A stretch of DNA of 64,000 bases from contig OZ255841.1 in the NCBI GenBank assembly GCA_965277835.1, forward strand, positions 310,001-374,000, read 5' to 3'. The notes under the pieces are model-generated. The model made no database searches. It had not been told where the DNA came from and saw only the letters and a list, made by a program, of their open reading frames with translations. Position numbers and translations under genes: made by a program. The stretch is from Arcticimaribacter sp965277835. Its GTDB lineage: Bacteria > Bacteroidota > Bacteroidia > Flavobacteriales > Flavobacteriaceae. Below, in pieces: positions 34,394 through 42,786 of the stretch. The stretch's first letter is position 1, and each line of letters starts with the position of its first letter.

Positions 34394-34690
34394 ATGAATG
34401 AATTGCTAAAAATAAAACTTACTATTGCAGACCGTACTTACCCGTTATCGGTAGAAGCGTCACAAGAAGAACTCTTGAGAAAGTCTGCAAAAAAAATTGA
34501 AGCAATGATGAAACAGTTGGAGGAAAGTTATGCAGTTAGAGACAAAAGAGATCTTTTGGCTATGTGTGCTTTGCAATATGCAACCCAGCTGGAAAAGAAA
34601 AGTAATACTGAGTTGAAAAGCGTAGTCATAGAAAATGAAAAAATTAATCATTTAAATGAAATGATTGAAAACCATATGACTGCCTTTTAA
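34394..34690 (+). CDS. zapA: Cell division protein ZapA
   Basis: 98-aa FtsZ-ring stabiliser. The ZapA N-terminal domain shows LKIKLTIADRTYPLSVEASQEELLRKSAKKIEAMMKQLEESYAVRDKRDLLAMCALQYATQLE, followed by a C-terminal coiled-coil helix for dimerisation. The length is standard. As in many bacteria, a structured RNA (6S-like, 34716-34888) follows directly. Confidence 0.9.
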   Translation: MNELLKIKLTIADRTYPLSVEASQEELLRKSAKKIEAMMKQLEESYAVRDKRDLLAMCALQYATQLEKKSNTELKSVVIENEKINHLNEMIENHMTAF

Positions 34691-34715
34691 TACGTTCTTT
34701 AAAATAATAATACAC

Positions 34716-34888
34716 TATTCTGCCTGTATTAATTTATGCATTTGATAAACTCAACGATCTTATTTTTATAAGAGGTGAGTCCTTATTGTAAGAGCAAGCT
34801 GTCTTGAACAGATCCTTGACCAATGGGTTAGCCGCAAACCTTTTTTTATGGAGTTTATTCAGGTTTCTAAATTGGTACAGGTTTTTTT
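34716..34888 (+). ncRNA. Candidate 6S-like RNA (6S-Flavo type) between zapA and rny
   Basis: A ~170-nt intergenic segment with 6S architecture. The closing stem pairs CCTGTATTAATTT (34723-34735) with AAATTGGTACAGG (34869-34881): 13 bp including two G-U pairs, followed at once by seven T as terminator. After a ~9-nt internal loop on each side, ATAAACTC (34745-34752) pairs with GAGTTTAT (34851-34858). The ~98-nt distal part contains small hairpins such as CTGTCTTGAACAG and a GGTT..AACC hairpin. 6S RNA lies next to zapA in many bacteria, and a 6S-Flavo motif is known from Flavobacteria. 6S RNA traps housekeeping RNA polymerase in stationary phase. No covariance search could be run. Confidence 0.65.
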
Positions 34889-34905
34889 ATAAATAAAATT
34901 TAATT

Positions 34906-36471
34906 ATGACAATTACTATATATACTATATCTGCAGCTGTTGGAGGCGTTTTTTTTGGCATTATCATCATGCAAATTATTCAAAGAAGAAGATCATCTAC
35001 AATAATTAAGAAAAGCGAACAACAATCGCGAAAGATTATCAAAAAGGCACATCAAGAGTCTGACCGAATAAAGAAAGAAAAAATGCTTCAGGCAAAGGAG
35101 CGTTTTATTGAACTTAAATCAGAACATGAAAAAGTAATTTTACAGCGCGAAAAGAAAACTATTGAAGTAGAAAGCCGTATTCGTGACAAAGAAACGACAC
35201 TCAACAAAGAGCTACAACGAAATAGAGATTTAAACCAGAATCTTGCACAAAAATCTTCCGACTTAGATCAGCGTATTCAGCGAATAGACCGTAAAAATCA
35301 AGTGCTAGATAAAGCTGAAAAGAATTATCAAATTAAACTTGAAGAAATTTCTGGTTTAACTGCCGAGGATGCTAAAAAAGAATTAATAAACTCTTTAGAA
35401 GATAAAGCCAAGACAGAGGCAATGTCGTTTATTCAACAGTCAATAGAAGAATCTAAACTTTCGGCAGAACAAGAGGCGAAGAAAGTAATTATAAATACTA
35501 TTCAGCGTGTCGGTACAGAAGAAGCTATAGAAAACTGTGTTTCAGTATTTAATTTAGAGTCAGATGATGTTAAGGGACGTATCATAGGAAGAGAGGGTAG
35601 AAACATTAGAGCTCTCGAAGGTGCTACAGGCGTAGAAATTATTGTAGACGATACACCAGAGGCAATTATTTTATCTTGTTTTGACCCAGTAAGGCGAGAA
35701 ATTGCCAGGCTATCATTACACCGTTTAGTTACTGATGGAAGAATTCATCCTGCTCGTATTGAAGAGGTAGTTACAAAAACTATAAAGCAGATTGAAGGCG
35801 AAATTATAGAAGTAGGTAAACGCACTGTAATTGATTTAGGTATTCATGGTTTGAACCCTGAGTTAATTAAAATTGTAGGGCGGATGAAATATCGTTCTTC
35901 TTACGGACAAAATTTATTACAACATTCAAGGGAGGTTGCAAAACTATGTGGAATTATGGCTTCGGAACTTAAACTTGATCCAAAATTAGCTAAGCGAGCA
36001 GGATTACTCCACGATATAGGAAAAGTTCCTGAGGAAGAATCAGAACTTCCGCATGCAATTTTAGGAATGCAGTGGGCTGAGAAGTTTGGAGAAAAACCAG
36101 AGGTATGTAATGCTATTGGAGCACACCATGATGAAATCGAAATGACTACATTACTTTCACCAATTGTGCAAGTATGCGATGCTATTTCGGGAGCACGCCC
36201 AGGGGCTAGGCGTCAAGTTCTTGATAGTTATATTCAACGTTTAAAAGACTTAGAAGCAATTGCTTTAGATTTTAACGGTGTTAGTAAGGCTTATGCTATT
36301 CAGGCAGGTAGAGAACTACGCGTAATAGTAGAAAGCGAAAAAGTTTCGGATAATAATGCTGCGGAATTATCTTTTCAAATTTCTCAGAAAATACAAACAG
36401 ACATGACTTACCCAGGTCAAGTTAAAGTTACTGTTATTAGAGAAACAAGAGCCGTAAATGTAGCTAAGTAG
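34906..36471 (+). CDS. rny: Ribonuclease Y
   Basis: Membrane-anchored endoribonuclease starting mRNA decay, 521 aa. One N-terminal membrane helix (ISAAVGGVFFGIIIMQII), then a long charged coiled coil (~25-190), a KH domain (GRIIGREGRNIRALEGATGVEIIVDDTPEAI) and an HD domain (HSREVAKLCGI, LLHDIGKVPEEE, GAHHDE). The end VTVIRETRAVNVAK is typical. The start is the ATG directly before the membrane helix, 17 nt after the RNA terminator. Confidence 0.96.
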   Translation: MTITIYTISAAVGGVFFGIIIMQIIQRRRSSTIIKKSEQQSRKIIKKAHQESDRIKKEKMLQAKERFIELKSEHEKVILQREKKTIEVESRIRDKETTLNKELQRNRDLNQNLAQKSSDLDQRIQRIDRKNQVLDKAEKNYQIKLEEISGLTAEDAKKELINSLEDKAKTEAMSFIQQSIEESKLSAEQEAKKVIINTIQRVGTEEAIENCVSVFNLESDDVKGRIIGREGRNIRALEGATGVEIIVDDTPEAIILSCFDPVRREIARLSLHRLVTDGRIHPARIEEVVTKTIKQIEGEIIEVGKRTVIDLGIHGLNPELIKIVGRMKYRSSYGQNLLQHSREVAKLCGIMASELKLDPKLAKRAGLLHDIGKVPEEESELPHAILGMQWAEKFGEKPEVCNAIGAHHDEIEMTTLLSPIVQVCDAISGARPGARRQVLDSYIQRLKDLEAIALDFNGVSKAYAIQAGRELRVIVESEKVSDNNAAELSFQISQKIQTDMTYPGQVKVTVIRETRAVNVAK

Positions 36472-36477
36472 AACTTG

Positions 36478-37221
36478 TTAACGCATCAATATATTATAAA
36501 GTAACCCAGCAACTATAGCTCCACAAAGAGGAGCTAAAAACGGGATGAAGGCATATGACCAGTCTGCATTTTTGTTTTTTCTAGGTAGTAGTTGATAAAC
36601 CAACCGAGGCCCTAAATCACGAGTTGGGTTAATTGCGTAGCCTGTAGTTCCTCCTAAACTCATTCCAATTACCCAAACTAGAATAGCTACTGGTAAAGAC
36701 TCTAAAGAACCTATACCAAAGTTTTGCATATCCATTCCTTCTACTTCAATATTGGGAGATACGATAAAGAATATTCCGAAAATAAGCATGAAAGTACCTA
36801 AAAACTCGCTAAAAAAATTATTCTTGTAATTTCGAATTGCTGGACCTGTACAAAACGTACTTCGAACTACATTTTCGTCTGTAGTAGCTTTATAATGGTC
36901 TATATATAGTATATAAGCGACCCAACTACCAAACATTGCGCCTAATAACTGAGCTATAAAATAAATAGGAACAAGCGACCATGAAAATTTTCCTATTATT
37001 GCTAATCCTAGTGTTACTGCTGGGTTTAGGTGTGCACCACTGAATTGACCAACTGCATATGCTCCAACAAAAACAGCGAATCCCCAAGCAGAAGTTATTA
37101 GTACCCAAGATGTTTGCCCTTCGGCTATTGTGTTTTTTAGACTAACATTGGCGACTACGCCGGCACCCAAAAGTAATAAAATTGAAGTGCCTATAAATTC
37201 TGCAACAAAAGGTGTCATCAT
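36478..37221 (-). CDS. Aquaporin / glycerol facilitator family channel
   Basis: MIP-family membrane channel of 247 aa, about six membrane helices plus two half-helices. The first pore motif is canonical (SGAHLNPAVTLG). The second reads NPTRDLGPR in place of NPARD; the Asp after the Arg is typical of glycerol-conducting members, so glyceroporin activity is more likely than water-only. There are adjacent Met codons at 37221 and 37218. It is convergent with rny, 6 bp apart. Confidence 0.9.
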   Translation of the reverse strand: MMTPFVAEFIGTSILLLLGAGVVANVSLKNTIAEGQTSWVLITSAWGFAVFVGAYAVGQFSGAHLNPAVTLGLAIIGKFSWSLVPIYFIAQLLGAMFGSWVAYILYIDHYKATTDENVVRSTFCTGPAIRNYKNNFFSEFLGTFMLIFGIFFIVSPNIEVEGMDMQNFGIGSLESLPVAILVWVIGMSLGGTTGYAINPTRDLGPRLVYQLLPRKNKNADWSYAFIPFLAPLCGAIVAGLLYNILMR

Positions 37222-37285
37222 AATAAATTAGATTAATTTTTCAGCAAATTAATATATTAATATATGATATAAAATAGAACGCTTA

Positions 37286-37675
37286 TTATTTACCTAATTC
37301 AGACGTGTTTTTATAAGAAAAAAACATATTTGCCCATATAATTTTAGATAATGCATTAATATAAGGGGTAAGTATAGCCATAACGACACAAATAATAATA
37401 AACGCCGAAAGGATAGAAAATTCAGAAGTAAACATATATATAATTAAGGCAACTAGCGACATAACTATTACTGCTATAGCATAAGCAATATACATTGAGC
37501 CAAAATAAAAACTGGGTTCTAGGCGATATTTTAGCCCACAACAATCGCAATGCGATTTTACCTTTGTAAACTTTGAAAAGTTATAAGGAGAACGCTCCAA
37601 GAATTTTCCTTTATGACACTGGGGACATCGTATAAATAATATGCTATTTAGCTTATTTCCAGTTGGAAAAATCAT
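37286..37675 (-). CDS. DUF983 domain-containing membrane protein
   Basis: 129 aa. N-terminal zinc-ribbon-like Cys pairs (RCPQCHKGKF and CDCCGLKYRLEPSFYFGSMYIAYA) are followed by two membrane helices (IAVIVMSLVALIIYMF and SAFIIICVVMAILTPYINAL). This is the DUF983 family, of unknown function, common in Bacteroidota and alphaproteobacteria, sometimes linked to cytochrome oxidase clusters. No such cluster is adjacent here. Confidence 0.88.
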   Translation of the reverse strand: MIFPTGNKLNSILFIRCPQCHKGKFLERSPYNFSKFTKVKSHCDCCGLKYRLEPSFYFGSMYIAYAIAVIVMSLVALIIYMFTSEFSILSAFIIICVVMAILTPYINALSKIIWANMFFSYKNTSELGK

Positions 37676-37779
37676 TATACAGTGTTTTAGTATATATGTA
37701 AAAATATGTTATTTATATATAAATTTTAGGGATATACTATTTTATATTTTTATATTGTATATCTTAAACTTATAGTTTT

Positions 37780-39684
37780 ATGAGTCTTGAAAAATTTAAA
37801 ATTAAAACCAAAGATGGATTTAAAAAAGCTCAACAAGAAGCAATTTCTAATCCAGAAGGTTTTTGGGAAGAAATAGCCAAAACGTTTGAGTGGAAATCGC
37901 CATGGAGTAAGGTTCTTGATTATGATTGGAGTGTTCCAAAAACAAAATGGTTTGTAGATGGCAAGCTAAATATCACCGAAAATTGTTTAGATAGGCATGT
38001 AGCAACAACTCCAGATAAAGTTGCTTTAATATGGGAGCCTAATGAGCCTTCGGATATGTGCGTTAGCTTGACTTATAAAGAATTATTAGATGCGGTTTGT
38101 GTATTTGCAAATGGACTAAAAAATATAGGAGTTGAAAAAGGAGACCGTGTTTGTATTTACCTCCCAATGGTACCCGAGCTTACTATAGCTGTTCTTGCTT
38201 GTGCAAGAATAGGAGCAATACACTCTGTTGTTTTTGCAGGGTTTTCGGCGACAGCACTTGCTGCTCGTATTCAAGACTCTGAATGTAGTATTTTGATTAC
38301 TTCCGATGGTGCTTTTAGAGGCGATAAAATAATTCCTTTGAAAGACATAGCCGACGAAGCCCTGAAGTCATGTAAATCGGTTAAAAAATCTATTGTTTTG
38401 CAACGTACTTTCGAATCAGTTTCTTGGAATAATTATAGAGATATTTGGTGGCACGATTTTATAGACGGGCTTTCTTCTGTTTGTCCAGCTGAAGCTATGG
38501 ATGCAGAAGATGTGTTGTTTATTTTATATACTTCGGGCTCTACAGGAAAGCCAAAAGGGATGGTTCATACCTGTGCTGGTTATATGGTATATACTGCATA
38601 TAGTTTTATGAATGTATTTCAGTATGAAGCTAATGATATTTATTGGTGTACTGCTGACATTGGTTGGATAACTGGGCATAGTTATATGGTATATGGACCT
38701 TTGGCAGTAGGAGCAACTTCACTTCATTTTGAAGGGATACCTTCATATCCACAATATAATCGATTTTGGCAAATTTGCGAGAAGCATAAAGTCAATCAGT
38801 TTTATACGGCTCCAACAGCTATTAGAACACTAGAAAAACACCCAAAATCTTTAGTAACAAATCAAGATTTAAGTACACTTAAAGTACTCGGGTCGGTAGG
38901 CGAACCAATTAATGAAGAGGCTTGGAATTGGTATCATAAAAACGTAGGAAATGAAAAAACACCAATAGTTGATACATGGTGGCAAACCGAAACAGGGGGT
39001 ATTCTTATTTCAAACCTTGCAGGTGTTACAGAGCAAAAACCTACTTATGCGACTAAGCCCCTTCCAGGTATTCACGTTGAGTTAGTAAACGACAAAGGGA
39101 AAACTTTAGAAGATATTGAAGCTGAAGGTATATTGACTATTAGCCATCCGTGGCCCTCTATTGCACGTACTATTTGGGGAGACCATAAAAGATATAAAGA
39201 AGTTTATTTTTCTGCTTTCCCTGGGCAATACTTTCCTGGAGATGGTGCATTGAGAGATGCGGAAGGTAATTATAGAATTACTGGGAGGATAGATGATGTG
39301 GTTATTGTTTCTGGGCATAACTTGGGAACTGCACCCATTGAAAATGTTATAAACGAACATTCCGAAGTAGTAGAAAGTGCAGTTGTGGGTTATCCGCATG
39401 ACATTAAAGGGAATGCACTTATGGCGTATATAACGCTTTATCAAAAGCCTAAAAACACGGAAGAGCTATATAAAGAAATAAATAAACTGGTATCTTCTAC
39501 GATTGGACCTATTGCTAAGCCCGACCGTATTTTAATTGTAAATGGGCTACCAAAAACTAGAAGCGGAAAAATTATGAGGCGAATTTTGCGTAAACTTGCG
39601 GCTAACCAAACAGATCAATTAGGAGACATATCAACTCTGTTAAATCCTGAGGTTGTAGATGAAATTAAAAATCTATTATCTTAA
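37780..39684 (+). CDS. acs: Acetate-CoA ligase (acetyl-CoA synthetase)
   Basis: ATP-dependent activation of acetate to acetyl-CoA, 634 aa. An adenylate-forming enzyme with LYTSGSTGKPKGMVHT (P-loop), WCTADIGWITGHSYMVYGPL, WWQTETGG, GRIDDVV and the C-terminal lysine motif TRSGKIMRRILRKLA, which is the acetylation control site in this family. The N-terminal Acs domain has WFVDGKLNITENCLDRH. Together with pckA and fbp at 43913-46548, it supports growth on acetate and gluconeogenesis. Its stop overlaps the stop of the convergent permease gene in TTAA. Confidence 0.95.
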   Translation: MSLEKFKIKTKDGFKKAQQEAISNPEGFWEEIAKTFEWKSPWSKVLDYDWSVPKTKWFVDGKLNITENCLDRHVATTPDKVALIWEPNEPSDMCVSLTYKELLDAVCVFANGLKNIGVEKGDRVCIYLPMVPELTIAVLACARIGAIHSVVFAGFSATALAARIQDSECSILITSDGAFRGDKIIPLKDIADEALKSCKSVKKSIVLQRTFESVSWNNYRDIWWHDFIDGLSSVCPAEAMDAEDVLFILYTSGSTGKPKGMVHTCAGYMVYTAYSFMNVFQYEANDIYWCTADIGWITGHSYMVYGPLAVGATSLHFEGIPSYPQYNRFWQICEKHKVNQFYTAPTAIRTLEKHPKSLVTNQDLSTLKVLGSVGEPINEEAWNWYHKNVGNEKTPIVDTWWQTETGGILISNLAGVTEQKPTYATKPLPGIHVELVNDKGKTLEDIEAEGILTISHPWPSIARTIWGDHKRYKEVYFSAFPGQYFPGDGALRDAEGNYRITGRIDDVVIVSGHNLGTAPIENVINEHSEVVESAVVGYPHDIKGNALMAYITLYQKPKNTEELYKEINKLVSSTIGPIAKPDRILIVNGLPKTRSGKIMRRILRKLAANQTDQLGDISTLLNPEVVDEIKNLLS

Positions 39685-40445
39685 GCTTGGCGTAAAAGAA
39701 TTACTAAAGCTCCAATTGCAGTAAAAATCAAAATTAGTTTTCTGTACGTATTTTCATGAATTAGGTTTATCAACTTTATACCTATATATAGTCCAACCCC
39801 TACAAAAGGCAATAATGTTAGGCTTGTTTTTAAAGACTCTAATTGTATGGTGTTCCATACTAATATATGGAAAGGCATTTTAAAAATATTTATAATAAAA
39901 AATAACCATGCAGCGGTTCCAATAAATTGATTTTTAGGGAGACGTTGTGCCAAAAAATAAATATTAGAAATAGTCCCTGCAAGATTGCCAATCATGGTAG
40001 TAAATCCGGCTGCCATTCCTAATGATCCAACAAAACTCCAATGTGTTGGAATCTTTTTACTCTTTTTTTGTTCCCAATAATACATCAATACTGTAGAGAA
40101 TAAGATAATTATTGCCATTCCTAGTTTAAAACTAGATTCATCAATATTATACCCATAGAAAACACCTGCTAAAACACCAACAACCATCCACGGTATCATT
40201 TTGAGAATGTAATCCCAGCGGGCATAACGATTATAATAGATAATTGCAAAAAGATCCCCACAGATGAGTAGAGGCATAATGATGCCCGTAGATGCTCGTG
40301 TACCAAATACAATTGCAAAAAGGGTTACAATAAGTATGGCTATTCCTTTAACCCCCGATTTTGCTATCCCAAGTAAAAGTGCAGCAAAAATGGCTAAATA
40401 AAAGCTAGGGTTACTTAAATTTTCTATAAGATTAGTTAATTCAAT
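39681..40445 (-). CDS. TSUP (TauE/SafE) family permease with no ATG at its true N-terminus
   Basis: Membrane permease of the sulfite/organosulfonate exporter family with about seven helices. The reading frame is open to a stop at 40458-40460 and encodes family-like sequence well before the first Met at 40277: FYLAIFAALLLGIAKSGVKG, then VFGTRASTGIIMPLLICGDL. The Met inside GIIMPLL is mid-protein, so starting there would remove two helices. No ATG, GTG or TTG occurs in the extra stretch. ATT at 40445 (IELTNLIENL) or another rare start must serve, or the gene has lost its start. The stated 5' end is therefore a best guess. Confidence 0.7.
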   Translation of the reverse strand: MELTNLIENLSNPSFYLAIFAALLLGIAKSGVKGIAILIVTLFAIVFGTRASTGIIMPLLICGDLFAIIYYNRYARWDYILKMIPWMVVGVLAGVFYGYNIDESSFKLGMAIIILFSTVLMYYWEQKKSKKIPTHWSFVGSLGMAAGFTTMIGNLAGTISNIYFLAQRLPKNQFIGTAAWLFFIINIFKMPFHILVWNTIQLESLKTSLTLLPFVGVGLYIGIKLINLIHENTYRKLILIFTAIGALVILLRQA

Positions 40446-40514
40446 AAGATTATAGATTTAGTTTATCTCAAAAATACATTTTTTAAAAAGACTTCTGTAA
40501 AGACAGTTATACTT

Positions 40515-41465
40515 TTACAGATTACTTTTCTTCTCCCATAAGCTATCTACAAAATATTGTTTGCTATCAAGAAAATTATGGATGATTGTAAATTTGTTTG
40601 ATACTGCTAAATTTTCAATTTCTTTCAATAAGTATTTTTTAGAAAGCTCTGTCCATATAAGTTCTCCATTATAAAAGTGTATTGTTTTATTTACATTCTT
40701 TAGGTTAACTTTTTGGTTTCGCAAACTTACAATATAGCTCTTCACCTCTCCTGTATCTGGGTTGTAATTGCTATAAAAATCAAAACTATCAATTTCAAAG
40801 TCGGCTCTCATTTCTCTGTTAATTCGTAGGAGTAAATTGAGGTTAAATTTTTTGGTGATTCCGCTTTCATCAAAGTAAGCTTTTTGTATAATTATAGGAT
40901 TCTTTTTCAGATCCGCCCCAATTAAAAGCTTATCTCCATATTTCATATTTTTATTCAAAAGAACTAATAGTTTCTGAGTTTCTATTTTTGAATAGTTCCC
41001 AATATTACTTCCTAAGAATAATAATAAACTAGGGCTTTCTTCTTGTTTCAGTTCATTTAAAATTTTAAAATAATCTCCTACTTTGGCTTGGATAGAAAGC
41101 TTAGGAAGTCGCTCTAATAGTTTTTGAGAAAGTGTATCAATTGCCTTTTGTGAAATATCAATAGGGATATAATTAAAATCTAAGTTTTGGGCTATCGAAT
41201 ACTCTAAAAGTTTAAAAGTTTTAAACCCATCTCCTGCTCCTAACTCGATGATGTTAAATGGCTTTTTGAAATTGACGGTATCAATAATTTGATGTGCTTG
41301 AAGGGAAAGTATTTCAAGTTCACAATCTGTAATATAATACTCTGGCATATGCATAATTTCTTGAAAAATTTTGCTGCCATTATCATCATAAAAGTATTTT
41401 GATGATAAATGTTTATTTTTTGCAGTTAAGCCATTTAATACTTCTTGCGAAAATGTTTTATTCAT
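40515..41465 (-). CDS. egtD: L-histidine N-alpha-methyltransferase, EgtD-like
   Basis: 316-aa SAM methylase that trimethylates histidine to hercynine, the first step to ergothioneine. It starts with the typical FSQEVLNGLTAKNKHLSSKYFYDDNGSKIFQEIMHMPEYYIT block, then the SAM loop LGAGDGFKT, LFLGSNIGNY and KLLIGADLKK. The end FTIIHNFLDSKQYFVDSLWE is also family-like. It overlaps the upstream egtB-like gene by 8 bp, so the pair is translationally coupled. Confidence 0.9.
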   Translation of the reverse strand: MNKTFSQEVLNGLTAKNKHLSSKYFYDDNGSKIFQEIMHMPEYYITDCELEILSLQAHQIIDTVNFKKPFNIIELGAGDGFKTFKLLEYSIAQNLDFNYIPIDISQKAIDTLSQKLLERLPKLSIQAKVGDYFKILNELKQEESPSLLLFLGSNIGNYSKIETQKLLVLLNKNMKYGDKLLIGADLKKNPIIIQKAYFDESGITKKFNLNLLLRINREMRADFEIDSFDFYSNYNPDTGEVKSYIVSLRNQKVNLKNVNKTIHFYNGELIWTELSKKYLLKEIENLAVSNKFTIIHNFLDSKQYFVDSLWEKKSNL

Positions 41466-42618
41466 TTTTTACTAATCGAATTCCCGAATATAACCATCGC
41501 ATGTTTGGGTGAAAAAAATTTCGGTATGTTATTCTACTATGACCCTTTGATGTTGTTAAAGCTCCGCCACGAAGCACCATTTGGTTAACCATAAATTTCC
41601 CGTTGTATTCGCCCAAAGCACCATCTATTTTTTTAAAATTTGGATAGGGTAAGTAGGCACTATTTGTCCATTCCCATAGCGTCCCCCAATGCATTTTATT
41701 GGCAGCAACTTCCCATTCGAACTCTGTGGGTAAACGCATTTTTTTCCAAGAAGCAAAAGCGCTAGCTTCATAAAAGCTGATGTGTTTTACTAATTCATTT
41801 GGGTTTACTTTTTCAAATGCATATAAGTTATAATGATACCATTCCCCGTTTATATTATGCCAATATAACGGTGCTTTTATATTGTTTTGCTGGATAAAAT
41901 CCCAGCCTTCTGCGTGCCAAAAATTAAAATTTTGATAGCCATTGTCATCAATGAACTCTAGATATTCTTTATTGGTTACCAGTCGATTTGCAATTTCAAA
42001 TTTGTGTACGTAAACCTTATGTTTCCCCTGTTCATTATCAAAACAAAAACCATTTCCTTGGTAGCCTATATTATAAACATTCTCTTCTATTTCTATAAAG
42101 TCAAAAGAAGTATTTTCTTGCGAAAAATCAAATTGCTTTTTTAAAGTTGGGAATGTAGCTTGGTTTCCTAAAATATATTTGATATCGTAAAACAATAACT
42201 CTTGATGTTGTTGTTCGTGTTGCAAACCAATTTCAATAGTATCTACTACTTCTTTACTTAGATTTGAAGATAGTAACTCCTCTATTTTTTTATTGATAAA
42301 GTCTCGGTATTCATATACCTTTTGCACGCTAGGACGAGTCATCAATCCACGATTTGGTCGTAAAATACGTTTCCCTAAATTGTTGTAATAACTGTTGAAT
42401 AACAAAGTGAAATTCTCGTCAAACACTGAGTAATTAGGAGAAAATTTTATAAGAACAAATTGTTCAAAAAACCAGCTACTATGTGCCAAATGCCATTTGG
42501 GCGGAGAAACGAAAATTTCTGGTTGCACAGAGTAGTCTTCATTATTTAATTCGAAACAAATATTATTGGTATGTTTTCGGATTGTTAAAAACCGACTAAG
42601 TAAAGTATGGTTACTCAA
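41458..42618 (-). CDS. egtB: Ergothioneine-type sulfoxide synthase, EgtB-like
   Basis: 386-aa non-heme iron enzyme joining hercynine to a thiol with O2. The DinB-like N-terminal domain supplies the His ligands: WHLAHSSWFFE (His46) and HEQQHQE (His134, His138), matching the three-His site of EgtB. The C-terminal FGE-sulfatase domain has VTNKEYLEFIDDNGY, MRLPTEFEWEVAA, WEWTNSAYLPYP, VLRGGALTT and YSGIRLV. Whether the sulfur donor is cysteine or gamma-glutamylcysteine is not determined. No EgtC or EgtE homolog lies beside it. Confidence 0.9.
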   Translation of the reverse strand: MSNHTLLSRFLTIRKHTNNICFELNNEDYSVQPEIFVSPPKWHLAHSSWFFEQFVLIKFSPNYSVFDENFTLLFNSYYNNLGKRILRPNRGLMTRPSVQKVYEYRDFINKKIEELLSSNLSKEVVDTIEIGLQHEQQHQELLFYDIKYILGNQATFPTLKKQFDFSQENTSFDFIEIEENVYNIGYQGNGFCFDNEQGKHKVYVHKFEIANRLVTNKEYLEFIDDNGYQNFNFWHAEGWDFIQQNNIKAPLYWHNINGEWYHYNLYAFEKVNPNELVKHISFYEASAFASWKKMRLPTEFEWEVAANKMHWGTLWEWTNSAYLPYPNFKKIDGALGEYNGKFMVNQMVLRGGALTTSKGHSRITYRNFFHPNMRWLYSGIRLVKNE

Positions 42619-42641
42619 AATAAATTAATCAAGAGTTTTAA

Positions 42642-42649
42642 CAAAAATA
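42642..42649 (-). promoter_or_regulatory. -7 element for the egtB-egtD operon
   Basis: The minus strand reads TATTTTTG, a TAnnTTTG match, 23 nt before the egtB start. Confidence 0.5.
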
Positions 42650-42786
42650 CAAAGAAATCTTTTGATATTATTCTATTTTCCTTAGCTTTTTAAATGGTTT
42701 TATTTTAATTTATTTATAAACCTTAAATTAGTTAAGAATATCGTATTCTGAAATATTTTGAGCATCTTTGCTACAAATACTTTCGT

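Noticed and set aside
40275..40277. ATG as the start of the TSUP permease
   Set aside because: The encoded Met sits inside the conserved GIIMPLL segment, and homologous sequence continues upstream in frame.
40495..40520. Hairpin CTGTAAA/TTTACAG at the end of egtD as a terminator
   Set aside because: The stem overlaps the stop codon, has a long loop, and the T run is several bases away, so support is weak.
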